Origin: Ursus arctos
Lineage: Eukaryota; Chordata; Mammalia; Carnivora; Ursidae
Direction: 5' to 3'
Assembly (NCBI RefSeq): GCF_023065955.2
Contig: NW_026622852.1
Location: 11,486,423-11,550,422 of the forward strand
DNA length: 64,000 bases
How positions within the stretch are numbered: position 1 is the stretch's first letter; each line of letters begins with the position of its first letter. Both the position numbers and the translations under genes were made by a program. Of this stretch, positions 1 to 10,800 are shown in pieces. A model generated the notes under the pieces. That model was given only the letters and a program-made list of their open reading frames with translations. It searched no databases and had not been told where the DNA came from.

Positions 1-49
1 TCTGTGAAGAGAGACAGTTTGACTTCTTCTTTGCCAATTTGAATACCTT

Positions 50-88
<39 letters not shown>

Positions 89-1545
89 TTGTCTGATTGC
101 TGTTGCTAGGACTTCTAGTACTATGGTGAATAATAATGGTGAGAGTGGGCATCCTTTTTGTGTTCCTGATCTTAAGGGAAAGGCTCTCAGCTTTTCCCTG
201 TTGAGAATGATATTCGCTTTTGGCTTTTCATAGATGGTTTTTATGAAATTGAGGAATGTACCCTCTATCCCTACACTCTGAAGGGTTTTAATCAGGGAAG
301 GATGCTGTATTTTGTCAAATGCTTTTTCTGCATCAATTGAGAGGATCATATGGTTCTTGTCTCTTATTAACGTGATCTATCACACTGATTGATTTGCGAA
401 TGTTGAACCACCCTTGCATCCCGGGGATGAATTACACTTGGTCGTGATGGATAATCCTTTTAATATACTGTTGGATCCTATTAACTAGGATCTTGTTGAG
501 AATTTTGGCATCCGTATTGATCAGGGATATCGGTCTGTAATTCTCCTTTTTGATGGTGTCTTTGACTGGTTTGGGGATCAAGGTAATACTGGCCTCATAG
601 AATGAGTTTGGTAGTTTTCCTTCTGTTTCTATTTTTGAAACAGCTTCAGGAGAATAGGTATTATTTCTTCTTTGAATGTTTGGTAGAATTCCCCAGGGAA
701 TCAATCAGGCCCTGGACTCTTGTTTTTTGGGAGGTTTTTGATCACTAACTCAATCTCTTCATGATTAATCTGCCTGTTTAGATAATCAGTTTCTTCCTGT
801 TTCAGTTTTGGAAGTTTATAGGTTTCCAGGAAGGCATCCATTTCTTCCAGGTTGTTTAATTTATTGGCATATAGTTATTTATAATAGTTTCTAATGATTG
901 TTTCTATTTCCTTGGTGGTGGTCGTGATCTCTCCCCTTTCATTCATAATTTTATTAATTTGAGTCCTTTCTCTATTCTTTTGAATAAGTCTGGCCAGTGG
1001 CTTATTGATCTTATTAATTCTTTCACAGAACCAGCTTCTAGTTTTGTTGATCTGCTCTGCTGTGCTCCTGGTTTCTAATTCATTTATCTCTGCTCTAATC
1101 TTGATCAGTTGTCTTCTTGTGTGTGGGTTAGGCTTTTTCTTCTGTTCCATCTCCAGCTTCTTAAGGTGAGAATATAAGGACTGCATTTTAGATTGTTCTA
1201 TTATTTTGAGTGAGGATCGGATGGTTATGTATTTTCCTCTTAGGACCGCCTTTGCAGTGTCCCATAGGTTTTGGACCGATGTGTTTTCGTTCTCATTGGT
1301 TTCCATAAATTGCTTAAGTTCTTCTTTAATATCCTGGTTTACCCAATCATTCTTAAGCAGATGGTTCTTAGTTTCCAAGTGTTTGAGTTTCTTCCAAATT
1401 TTTCCTTGTGATTGAGTTCCAGTTTCAAAGCATTGTGGTTTGAGAATATGCAGGGAATAATCTCAGTCTTTTGGTATCAGTTGAGACCTGTTTTGTGACC
1501 CAGTATATGGTCTATTCTGGAGAAAGTTTCATGTGCATATTTTCC
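1..1545 (-). mobile_element. L1 fragment, ORF2 region, antisense to CNTLN
   Basis: Read on the minus strand the piece encodes broken parts of L1 ORF2: 1378-875 (the segment between endonuclease and reverse transcriptase, with KTRSWFCERINKI), 704-432 (reverse transcriptase, SITLIPKP and [18 protein letters not shown]) and 349-86 ([14 protein letters not shown] with the motif A aspartate, and GCPLSPLLF). Frames are interrupted, so it is dead. It runs off the left edge just where the next catalytic motif should lie. Its 5' end, near 1545, lies in the ORF2 endonuclease region, so the copy is 5'-truncated. Confidence 0.9.
46..92. repeat. (TTTA)n microsatellite inside L1
   Basis: About eleven TTTA units interrupt the L1 ORF2 reading frame at the point where L1 copies normally have a short T-rich stretch on this strand. 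Confidence 0.95.
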
Positions 1546-1955
1546 TCTTTTTTTGCATGTTGTAATTTTTTGTTGGAAAATGGACATTTAAAATTGTGTA
1601 TGACAGCAGTTTTGGATACCAATTCCTTACTACCCCATCTTCAGGGACGTCTGCTTATTTGTTTGTTTAGTGGTTTGGCTGACCATTTTACTAAAGTCTG
1701 TTTCCCCTTCTTTTCAGAAAGCACAGAGTTGGCCATGTGCACATTCACCTTGGGATCATAGTGATTTTAGCAGAGATCTGCCTCACTGTCTCTTCTTTTG
1801 ATCTCTTTATTAATGTCTGTCACTATTGGTATCACACCTAGCTGGAGCTCATCAAAAATTGCTGGCTGATTTTTCTATTGTTTTTGACAATGTCCTGGGA
1901 CACAAATTGCTTCACAGTTTGATCACATTAAATCTGGGCCTCTCTGTCAGGTTAA
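1546..1955 (-). mobile_element. Old L1-like or HAL1-like sequence, antisense
   Basis: The phrase 'tttgttggaaaatggacattt' and the following bases resemble the old L1M/HAL1 sequence often seen on this strand. Highly decayed; family uncertain. Confidence 0.45.
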
Positions 1956-2019
1956 TTAAAAAAATATATATTTAACTGTGGTTAGGCACATATAACAAGG
2001 TTTACGATATTTGACATTT

Positions 2020-2208
2020 TTTAAAAAGATTTTGTTTATTTATTTGTCAGAGAGAGAACACGCACAAGCAGGGGGAGCAGCAGGCAGAGGGAGAAACAGA
2101 CTCTCCGCTGAGCAAGGAGCCTGATGCGGGACTCGATTCCAGGACCCTGGGATCATGACCTGAGCCATATGCAGACGCTTAACCGACTGAACCACCCACA
2201 CATCCCAG
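2020..2208 (-). mobile_element. Can-SINE, antisense
   Basis: Begins aaagattttgtttatttattt, followed by a GA-rich body, the box-B-derived block (ggactcgattccagg) and the head in reverse (ttaaccgactgaaccaccc). Pol III tRNA-derived head lies at the right end. Confidence 0.9.
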
Positions 2209-2211
2209 TCT

Positions 2212-2500
2212 TTACCATTTTTAAGTATACAGTTCAGTACTGTTAAGTATCGTCACATTATCGTGCAGCCAGTATCCAGAACTTTTTCATCTTTCAAAAG
2301 TGACTCTACTCATTAAACAACTCTCTCACTTTCCCTCCCTGGCATCTACCATTCTACTTTATGTTTTTATGAGTTTGGCTACTCTAGATATCTCATGTAA
2401 ATGGAATCATACAGTACTTTTAGTTTTTGAAACTGGCTTATTTTGCTTTACACGGTGATCTCAAGTTCCATCCATGTGTTGCATATGTCAAAATTTCCTT
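2212..2500 (-). mobile_element. Old L1 3' end, antisense, copy 1
   Basis: Matches the common L1M 3' sequence on this strand (attcagt...ttaagt, 'catctaccattctactttatg', 'ctcatgtaaatggaatcataca'). It is followed by a second copy of the same region from 2700, with a SINE between. Confidence 0.75.
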
Positions 2501-2693
2501 CCTTTTTATTTATTTATGTATTTAATTTTCTTTTTTTTTGCAGAGAGAGAGAGAGAGCACATAAGTTGGGGGGAAGGCCAAAGGAAGAGGGAGAGAGAAT
2601 CTCAAGCAGGCTCCACACGTTGGGCTCAATCTCACAACACTAAGATCATGACCTGAGCCAAAATCAAGAGTCATATGCCACCCAGGCACCCCA
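2500..2693 (-). mobile_element. Can-SINE, antisense
   Basis: T-rich left end, GA-rich body (gagagagagagagcaca), 'gatcatgacctgagccaaaatcaagag' split form and head remnant 'ccacccaggcacccc' at the right. The flanking phrase 'aaaatttccttccttt' on the left and 'aaaattcccttccttt' on the right looks like a target-site duplication. Confidence 0.9.
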
Positions 2694-2699
2694 AAATTC

Positions 2700-3600
2700 C
2701 CTTCCTTTTAAAAAAATTGTGGTAAAAACCACATAACATAAAATTTATGATTATAATATTTTTAAGTGTATAGTTCAGTAGTATTAAGTAAATATACATT
2801 GCTGTGAAAGATATACTAGAACTTTTTTGACTTGTAGAAACTGCATGTCTCTGCTCTTTAATATTCCTTATTTTTCCCCTTTTTCACCCAATCCTTGGTA
2901 CCTACAATTCTGGTTTTTTGTATCCATGAATTTGACTACTTTAGATGCCTCATACAAGTGGAATCATATAGTAATAGTGACTGGTTTATTTATTTTAGTA
3001 TAGTGTCCTCAAGGTTCATCCATGTTGTAGCATGTGACAGGATCTCCTTTCTTTTTAAGACTTCATTGTTTTTTTTTTGTATAGACCCCATTTTTAATTT
3101 ATTCATCCAACTTATGGGTGATGTACCTCTAAGCTATTATGAACAGTGCTGGTATGAACATGGGTGTGCAAGTGTCTCTTCAAGACCCTGCTCCCCATTC
3201 TTTCGAATATATATCAGGAAGTGAGATTGCTGGATTATATGGTAGTTACATTTATTTTAATTTTTAAAATTTTTAAAAAGATTTTATTTATTTATTTGGT
3301 AGAGAGACAGAGAGCACAAGTGGGGGGAGGGGCATGGGAGAGGAACAAGCAGACTCCCCACTGAGTGTATGGCCCAACATGGGGTTCAGTCCCAGGACCC
3401 TGAGATCATGACCTGAGCCGAAATCAGTCAGTTAACCAACTGAGGACTGAGGCACTCAGGTGCCACTAGTAGTTACATTTTTAATGTTTTGAACAGTTAA
3501 CCACCCCTCCATAGAGGTTACATCATTTATAGTCCCACCAACAGTTTGCAAGAGTTTCAGCTTTCTCATATCCATGCCAATACTCTTTCTTTTTTCCTTC
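2700..3600 (-). mobile_element. Old L1 3' end, antisense, copy 2, split by a SINE
   Basis: 2700-3265 and 3465-3600 together give a longer version of the same L1 3' region ('tttgactactttagatgcct', 'ctcaaggttcatccatgttg', 'gctattatgaacagtgctgg', 'gtcccaccaacagt'). The SINE at 3268-3464 splits it, with 'ggtagttacattt' on the left and 'gtagttacattt' on the right. Confidence 0.75.
3268..3464 (-). mobile_element. Can-SINE, antisense
   Basis: Begins 'aaaagattttatttattta', body 'agagcacaagtggggg', then 'gatcatgacctgagccgaaa' and reversed head ending 'cactcaggtgcc'. Flanks suggest a duplication of 'tagttacattt'. Confidence 0.9.
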
Positions 3601-3611
3601 TCTCTCTCTTT

Positions 3612-3836
3612 TTTAAAGATTTATTTATTTATTAGAGAGAGAGAGAGTGCACTTGCACAAGTGTGTGTGCATGAGTGAGGGGAGGGATAGGGGGACAGGG
3701 AGAAGAGAGAATCTTAAGCAGACACTCCACTGAGCACGGAGCTGAATGTGGGGATGGATCCAACAACCCTGAGATCATGACCTGCGCTGAAATCAAGAGT
3801 CGGTTGTTTAACCAACTGAGGCTCTCAGGCGCCCCT
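3612..3836 (-). mobile_element. Can-SINE, antisense
   Basis: 'ttttttaaagatttatttat', GA repeat, a GTGTGT-containing body, 'gagatcatgacctgcgctga' and reversed head 'caggcgcccct'. Fourth antisense SINE within 1.8 kb. Confidence 0.9.
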
Positions 3837-4759
3837 CCTTCTCTCTTTTCCTGTCATTGCTCTGTGTAATAAATGGAAATTTAAGAAGTACTCAGAGTGC
3901 TTTCTTAGCTGAAGCCAGTATTTTTATCTTCAAACTATTACTGTAGCTGCTATAGGATAATATATGAAGTATGAGATCATGGCTAGAGTAAAGTCGTGCT
4001 TGATATAAAACCTAGTACTCACTTCTGCAAATAATGAATGTATAGCATTTATGTGGGTATACTCTATTTTTAGATATTATATTTATTCAATACTTTATGA
4101 AAATTATCAAAACTAGTCTTATAATATATTTTGGAAAAATATAGCTTTAGAAACTAACATTAATTTTGAAGAGTTTTAAAACAAATAAACAATTATCTGG
4201 AGGAAAAAGCTAACCTAAAAACTTGAGGAAAAATTTCATCACAATCAGGGGAACTGAGCATTATCTGAATCTCAAATATTATAAAATTATGTTGATATTT
4301 TTGCAATACTGTCCTTTTTTCCCCTAGTGTAGCTATGTGTATACATCTAAAATAGAGGAAATTATGAAATATCTGCTGTTTGTCCCAACTGCTATTTAAG
4401 TAAATGAACTCATTTTTTATTCATGTAATTAATAGCTTTTTCATTGTACAATAATTTCTATATTGTAATTTCAATAAGTGCATTTCTACATAGATTTTCA
4501 CATTTAATTGCTTCAAATTCTTAGCTTTTGTACCAGGAAGCTATGATATGATACTTTTTCATTTTCTGAAAAAAGTAAACTGTGACTGGTATTAAAGTTA
4601 CCGTTTGTGCTAAAATTTTTTAGTTAAGTGAAAACAAAAAATTAAAAGCACTACCAATTTTTTACTGCCATTTTGTAGATTAGTTAAATATAATATACTT
4701 CCTTTATATTTATTTTATATTTATCATATTTGATTGTGATGTAAGTCTTCTGATTTTAG

Positions 4760-4893
4760 GCCTTTGAAGACAATTTAATCGAAGCAAGGAAAGAAATTGA
4801 AGTATCACAGAGTAAATATAACGCTCTATCGTTACAGTTGAATAATAAACAGACTGAACTTAACCAGAAAGATATGGATATTACCCTTGTCAG
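4760..4893 (+). CDS. CNTLN: CNTLN exon A (GC donor)
   Basis: 134 nt: 44 full codons plus two bases of a split Arg codon. It begins GCC TTT GAA GAC (AFEDN...) after a T-rich acceptor ending TTTTAG and ends ...DITLV plus AG. Residues 1-44 of the segment seen here form a charged coiled coil containing [20 protein letters not shown]. The donor is CAG|GCAAGTA, a GC donor that otherwise matches the consensus fully. Joining at 4893 gives AG+G = Arg and then KELQEL, as in the known protein. Using the GT four bases on (4898) would shift the frame. Confidence 0.93.
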
Positions 4894-7800
4894 GCAAGTA
4901 TATTTGATTTTTTAAATTTAACGTTATAGTAAAGTCATTTGTTAGTCGGAATGACGACATATATGTTTATTATGAGCACTCTAAAATGACAACAGTATGT
5001 CTTCTATGAGGACATATGTTTGTGTATTGAAACTATCTGGAATTATATATACTAACTGGGAATAGTTAACTAAGAGAATCAGGGGTTTCACAGGATTGGG
5101 AAGAGCATTCTCGAAGAGTAGTCTTGTCTCCATTTTTAATAAGGACAGTGCATTCACTCAGTGTTTCCTTCTAAAAAGTTACCAGCCAGGCGTTATATAA
5201 TATTCATTATTATCCTAATAGCCAATATATGAGAAATCCAATTTTGGCTTTTTATTTTATTATGTTCTTAATAGTTTTAGTTTTTGAGATATTCTTTCTA
5301 CACCAAAATGGTTAATTTGTATGTAGTACTTCTCATAAAGTAGGGTTACTTGAGAAACTTGTGTTTCTAAGTGTTTTGAAATATTTTATACTACCTATTA
5401 ACTTATTTCAGTTACCTTTATCAGAAAATGGTATTAGAATAAATCATAAATGTATAAATGCATATGCATGCATATATACATGTTAGTCATATACACATAC
5501 ATACAGATACACGCATGTATGTATGTGCATTTTTTACTTAAACTAAGTAAACTATCAAAGTTTATCATATACTTCTATAAGACAATTTCATTCTCTGATG
5601 GTACTATCATATATTTATATACACACACAAATGTGAGATATTTATATATGTAATATGTATAAATTTTATGTATTTGTATTATATTCATTAATAATATTTG
5701 TGTTGTTAAAACTTGATATGTAAATATATTTTTGTATATGTCTACATTCAGTACATATTTATATGTCTTTACATATATTTAGTACATTGCAAGAACTGTA
5801 GATATGTCAGGGCAGAATTTTTGGTTAGGTAGCAGTTAATGTATATATATTAATTTATTACCTAAGCAAAAATTTTATATCACAATTTAAAAATCTTCTT
5901 ATCATAGGGTTGAGGAAAAGTATAAAATTAAGGATGATAGATTGGTTGGCTTATCTATGTATGGTGTAATTAATTTTTAAGCCTATAATTTGATAGAGTC
6001 AGAAAAGTAATTTTAAATAATTATAGAATCATACGTTTGTAAGAAATCTTAAAATTATCATTTATTCCTGCCTTCTTCTCAGTAAGATAATATGCCTTTT
6101 AGTCTTTGCTTGATACTTTTGGTTTGTAAGTTTCTCAGTACTTTTCAAGGCTGTTCTTTTCATTTTATGTCGTTTAAATTTGAACATTGTTTCATATATT
6201 GAGTTGAAATTTGCTTTTTTACAATATCCACCTGTTTATCTTGAATACTTATCTAGAGAATCTCAGAAACAATCTAATCTGTATTCTGTAGCATAGATCT
6301 TCAAATAATTATTTCCAAATAATCTTCAAATAATATCTTTGTAACTTTATCTTTTCATTAATTAACTATTATTTCTCATAATTTTTCATTTGTATATTTC
6401 ATAGATGTTGTACTATTTTTCAGTTGCATTTCTGAATTCATTCCATATCATCATCTATATCATCAATATTTTTCTCAAAATATAGCACCTATAATGGTAC
6501 AAAATATTCCAATGATGACCTTTCTCTTTTAGGGTATGATTTGGATGGAACCTGGGATATATTCTAGGATGCAATGCAGTGTTAAGTGCATGACTTTAAT
6601 CTTTCCCCTTTGTGTACTTGAATTTAGTGTATTACAAGAGCTATAAGCTGCAGTAAATAAGGCAGTAATATCCACAGATGGACATTTTCTTACACAATGG
6701 TAAAATAATGGATCATGTGTAATTTTAAGAGCTTGATTATAAGGACTCATACAGGAGGAGAAAATAGTGCAGAGTTGGAAGTATGGAGCAGGGGACCATG
6801 ACTCAAACCCTCATTATAGGGTGATAGTTGATGTATCTGCAGTGTTTCTCCTGAGTTGTCTGATTAAGGGTTACCTGTTGGGTATATTATATGTCTCCTT
6901 TCCTTCATCAGTTTTATTTCTCGGAGGGGGGTGGTGGTGATTAGGATGTACCAGTATCATTTTATTGAATCTATATATTGTACAAAAGCCACACAAAGCC
7001 ATAATTGTGAGAAAAGTATTCTAGGCACTTTCTTATTTGGATACACTTTTCCTTATTGGTGTATGATAGAGTTGACCTAGTTTTATTTCGTTATGGGCTT
7101 ATTTCTTTGGAATTCATAGTCATTTGCATACTTATTGAATGTTCATGTCACCCACTGTGATATGCAACATTGTTATGAACTATCTCAAATGATTTTTACC
7201 CTGAGTCAGAGTATAAATAAGTGTATAAGCACATACATAATAAGGTAATGTCTATAATGTGTATAGAACATCTGAGTGTATACTTAGAACTTGCAAACTT
7301 GTGTAAAAGTCCTAGCTAATTAAGTTTCCTAACTAAAATTTTTGCCTGAATAGGTAAGGATTCTATGATTACATGGAGGGTGGGCTAAATTACATGGATG
7401 TGGTTTATTGTTAATGAGTTGGGATTTTTTCTTAGAAATTACTTGCAAATCTGTTACAAAATTAAAAAAAATAAAAGGACAGTACAGTCATAATCTGGTT
7501 TAGAAATATCATATAAGTCAGAATCCTGAAATTGGATTAATTACCTGGATTGCTAGTGTTCCCAGGGACGTAGCAGACGCAGGTGTAAATTATTTCTGTA
7601 AGATGATGTAACAATTCTGTCCTCAAATTATATCCACAGTTTTGTGAACTAATGTCTAGCACATGGTCAGAATTAGCAAGTATGTAGTAAGGCAAGAATA
7701 AAAATTAAAGACATAAGGACTAGAATTGAAAGGAAAAGAACCAATTATTTCCCTATAATATGATTAATTCCCATAGAAACCTCAACTTATAGAAACATTG

Positions 7801-10800
7801 GTCAAATTAATAAGTGGGTTTAACACACTTGGTAGATACAGTGTTAGTGAATAAAATTCAGTTGCACTTTTTATGCCAGCAAAAAATGAAGAAATGGACT
7901 TAATATATGGAAATAATACAATTTACAATATAAGTAAAAATATGAAGAGTATGTATAATGGAGATGCTTATTACGTTTATACAGAGAACTGGAAAACATT
8001 GACAGAAATAAAGGGACTAATATGTGTAGGGATATGGTTTAGAAGGCTCCGTATGATAAAGATGTCAGTTCTCTCCAAATAGATATTGAGATTTAGATTA
8101 TCAACAACAGGAAGCCGTTACCAGCCCCAGACCAGAAGGAGCAAGGAGAGGAGCCATTGCCAGATCTCTGTAAAAAAAAAAAAAATCTATCCTGGGAGAG
8201 GCTGCCTATTAGAAGTATCTTTAGACACAGGATCATTGACAGGGCGAACTGTGGCTCAGCAGAGAGGGAGTCAGGAGATGAGATACCTTGACTTTTTTCT
8301 CTTCAACCCTCTTTAATCACCAGCCAGCTCTCCAACTAATCACATTGAGTCAGAGGCAGAGCACAAGGGACCAGTGTACTGCAGTCTGTAGAGGTCAGCC
8401 TCTTAGACTAGAGTACTGGAGAGTAGGGTAGAGGTGGTGAACATTGGAGAGCATGTGGGGCATTCTCCATTACTGCTCTTTTTCAGAGCTTTCCCAGCAT
8501 TCATTGCTTATTAATTTTTTGGCAAAAATTTTAGAGTGAACTTGATTATTTTTTGTTTGGTATTTAGTTAGAGCATCAAATTTATAAGTAAACCTGAGAA
8601 GAATTGGCATCTTAATGATACCAGTCATCCTGTCCCAGAGGATGGTATGCCATTCCATTTCTTTCAGTACCTTTGTATCCTTAGAAGATGTTTTAAGTTT
8701 CTAAAGGGTTTTGACATTTGTTGTTAAATTTATCCTAGCTATTTCATGTTTTTGTTACTATATTTCCCATATAGTTTCTAACTGATTTTCCTTTTATTGC
8801 TTATAGTTTTTTGCTGTACTTGTTTGATGTGCTATGATTTCATGGGTAAAGTGTTCACAGTTCTTTTGTTTTTTTGTGAATTTTACTTTTTTGTGTGCAA
8901 TTTTTTTTGCCTTGGATTGAATTCTTATGGAATTAATATTGTTCTTTATTTTTGTTTACATTTTTATGATAAACAAAATAGGTACATAATTATTTGGTAT
9001 AATGATACATATGAATTATTTATAAATGCATGCAGTACAACAAAGTACAAAGAAGATAGAGGAAAAGTATTACACTTAAAATACAACTCTGGAGAAGTAA
9101 CAACCATCAAAATTTTATGAGAATCCTAGATTTTTCTCAGTTTATATTTATAGGTTGAAGATTAGGTGGGCAGAATTTTTTAGATAAAAGGGAGTATATT
9201 GAACATGTTCTCTTAACAAGTAGACTTTAGTTTTTGGTGATATGATGGAACAATAAGACACTGGTGTGAAATTGAAGGAATTATTAAATCTTTTCTCTAT
9301 AAAAACCACTAACCCTCTCTCTCTCTCTAAAGCCAGGAACGAAATGACATGAAAAACTTTGGAGGTCAGTGTCTTTTTTTTTTTTAAACTACATTTCATC
9401 TTCATTCTGTTTTGACATCCTGCTGTATAAACTTTGGAAAATAGAACATACATTCAACCATTTTAACTCCCCCTGATTTTGCATCTCAAGGTATATAACA
9501 TTTATATCCACACTGATGAAAGACATTTAGGATTAGTCCTATATTTTGCTTCAGTGCTCATCACTAAACTTTTTACTTTTGAAGTGTTCATTCCTGTACT
9601 CTATTTTGATTCATCTCAGGGCCTTCCCTGTTGCTAGCGTATGCTTTCTCTCCCATTGGCATTAGATTTAGCCATGTGATTTATTTTGGTCTGTGGGACA
9701 AGAATGTAAGTAACATATGCCATGTCCTAATGTTTTAAAAGTCATTCCTTGATTTGCCTTTGCTTTTAGGATAGCTTAGAAAGCCACCTGCAATGTGAAC
9801 AAGCAGTAAATCTCTGTTTTTGTAAACCATCAGGATTTTTTTAAACTGCAAAATAACTTAGAGAAGGTGCTTGAAACCCTCTGTCAGTCTCTGGTATCAA
9901 ACTTGATCTCTACAGGGATATTCCTAATTTATCCCATGGCCCACTCTGTCCCTTAGATAGCATCACTATAACTGAAAGATCACTGGATTTATCTTTCAGG
10001 AATCCAATATTTTTAACAGAACTTAACATTCTTCTTGAGATAGGAGAAGACATTGTTGGATCTCAGCACTGTCTCAGTTCAAGCCACACTTTTCCTTTAC
10101 TCTTTTTCATCTGTGCCTACAGGAACTTCTCAAGTTTGAACCTACCAATTAGTTTTATTTTCCATAGTTTTTATTTTCCTTATAATTGCTCTCATTATGT
10201 GTTTTGATACTATTACAGCACCTTTCTTTTTAACAATCTTCCTTTATGTTATGCTTTTCATTTCACCCATTTAATAACTGTCTTATCCCATATATCCTAG
10301 AAAACAGAGCCTGAGAGAAGGATTAAGTCCTGATTACTTACTTGGATGATTCAATTCCAGGGGAAAGTGAGTAAGAGAAGAACGAGGCAGGCAAGGATAA
10401 AAAGTAATTCAAGGAAATGCATTATTGTGCTGGCTACTGCTTCGTGGTGAGCCATGAAGAGACAGCAGGTCCACTGAATTTACTACTCAGGTTGATTCCT
10501 GACAGGCTGTGGGAGAGAAACCATGCTCTAGAGCAATCCATCAGATGGAAAAAGAGAAAAGTTATCTATCTGGTTTCTTCTTGTGTTTTGTCTTTCATTG
10601 GTAAAAGTCGCTTATACCATGCCTGTGTTGTCGCATTTATCCTAACCTGGAAGTGGCACAAACATGCTAGGAATGCAGCTGGTTGACTTTAAACAATGGA
10701 TTCAGATGAGCTGTATACATTTCATAGGTGGAGGTGGTAGTTAGTAAGCTGAGACAGAGCAAGGGAATGAGATTCGAAGAGGCAGGTGTGGGCTGAATCT

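Larger units (their letters stand above)
1..4759 (+). other. CNTLN: CNTLN intron (3' part), repeat-filled then unique
   Basis: From the left edge to 3836 this is nearly all repeats: L1 antisense, L1 3' ends and four SINEs. From 3840 to 4759 it is AT-rich sequence with no repeat I recognise, ending in the pyrimidine-rich acceptor of exon A. Confidence 0.85.

Noticed and set aside
875..1378. 167-residue open frame on the minus strand
   Set aside because: Part of decayed L1 ORF2, broken before and after; not a host gene.
4898..4903. GT donor for exon A (GTATAT)
   Set aside because: It would add four bases and break the frame of the known protein; the GC donor at 4894 restores it exactly.
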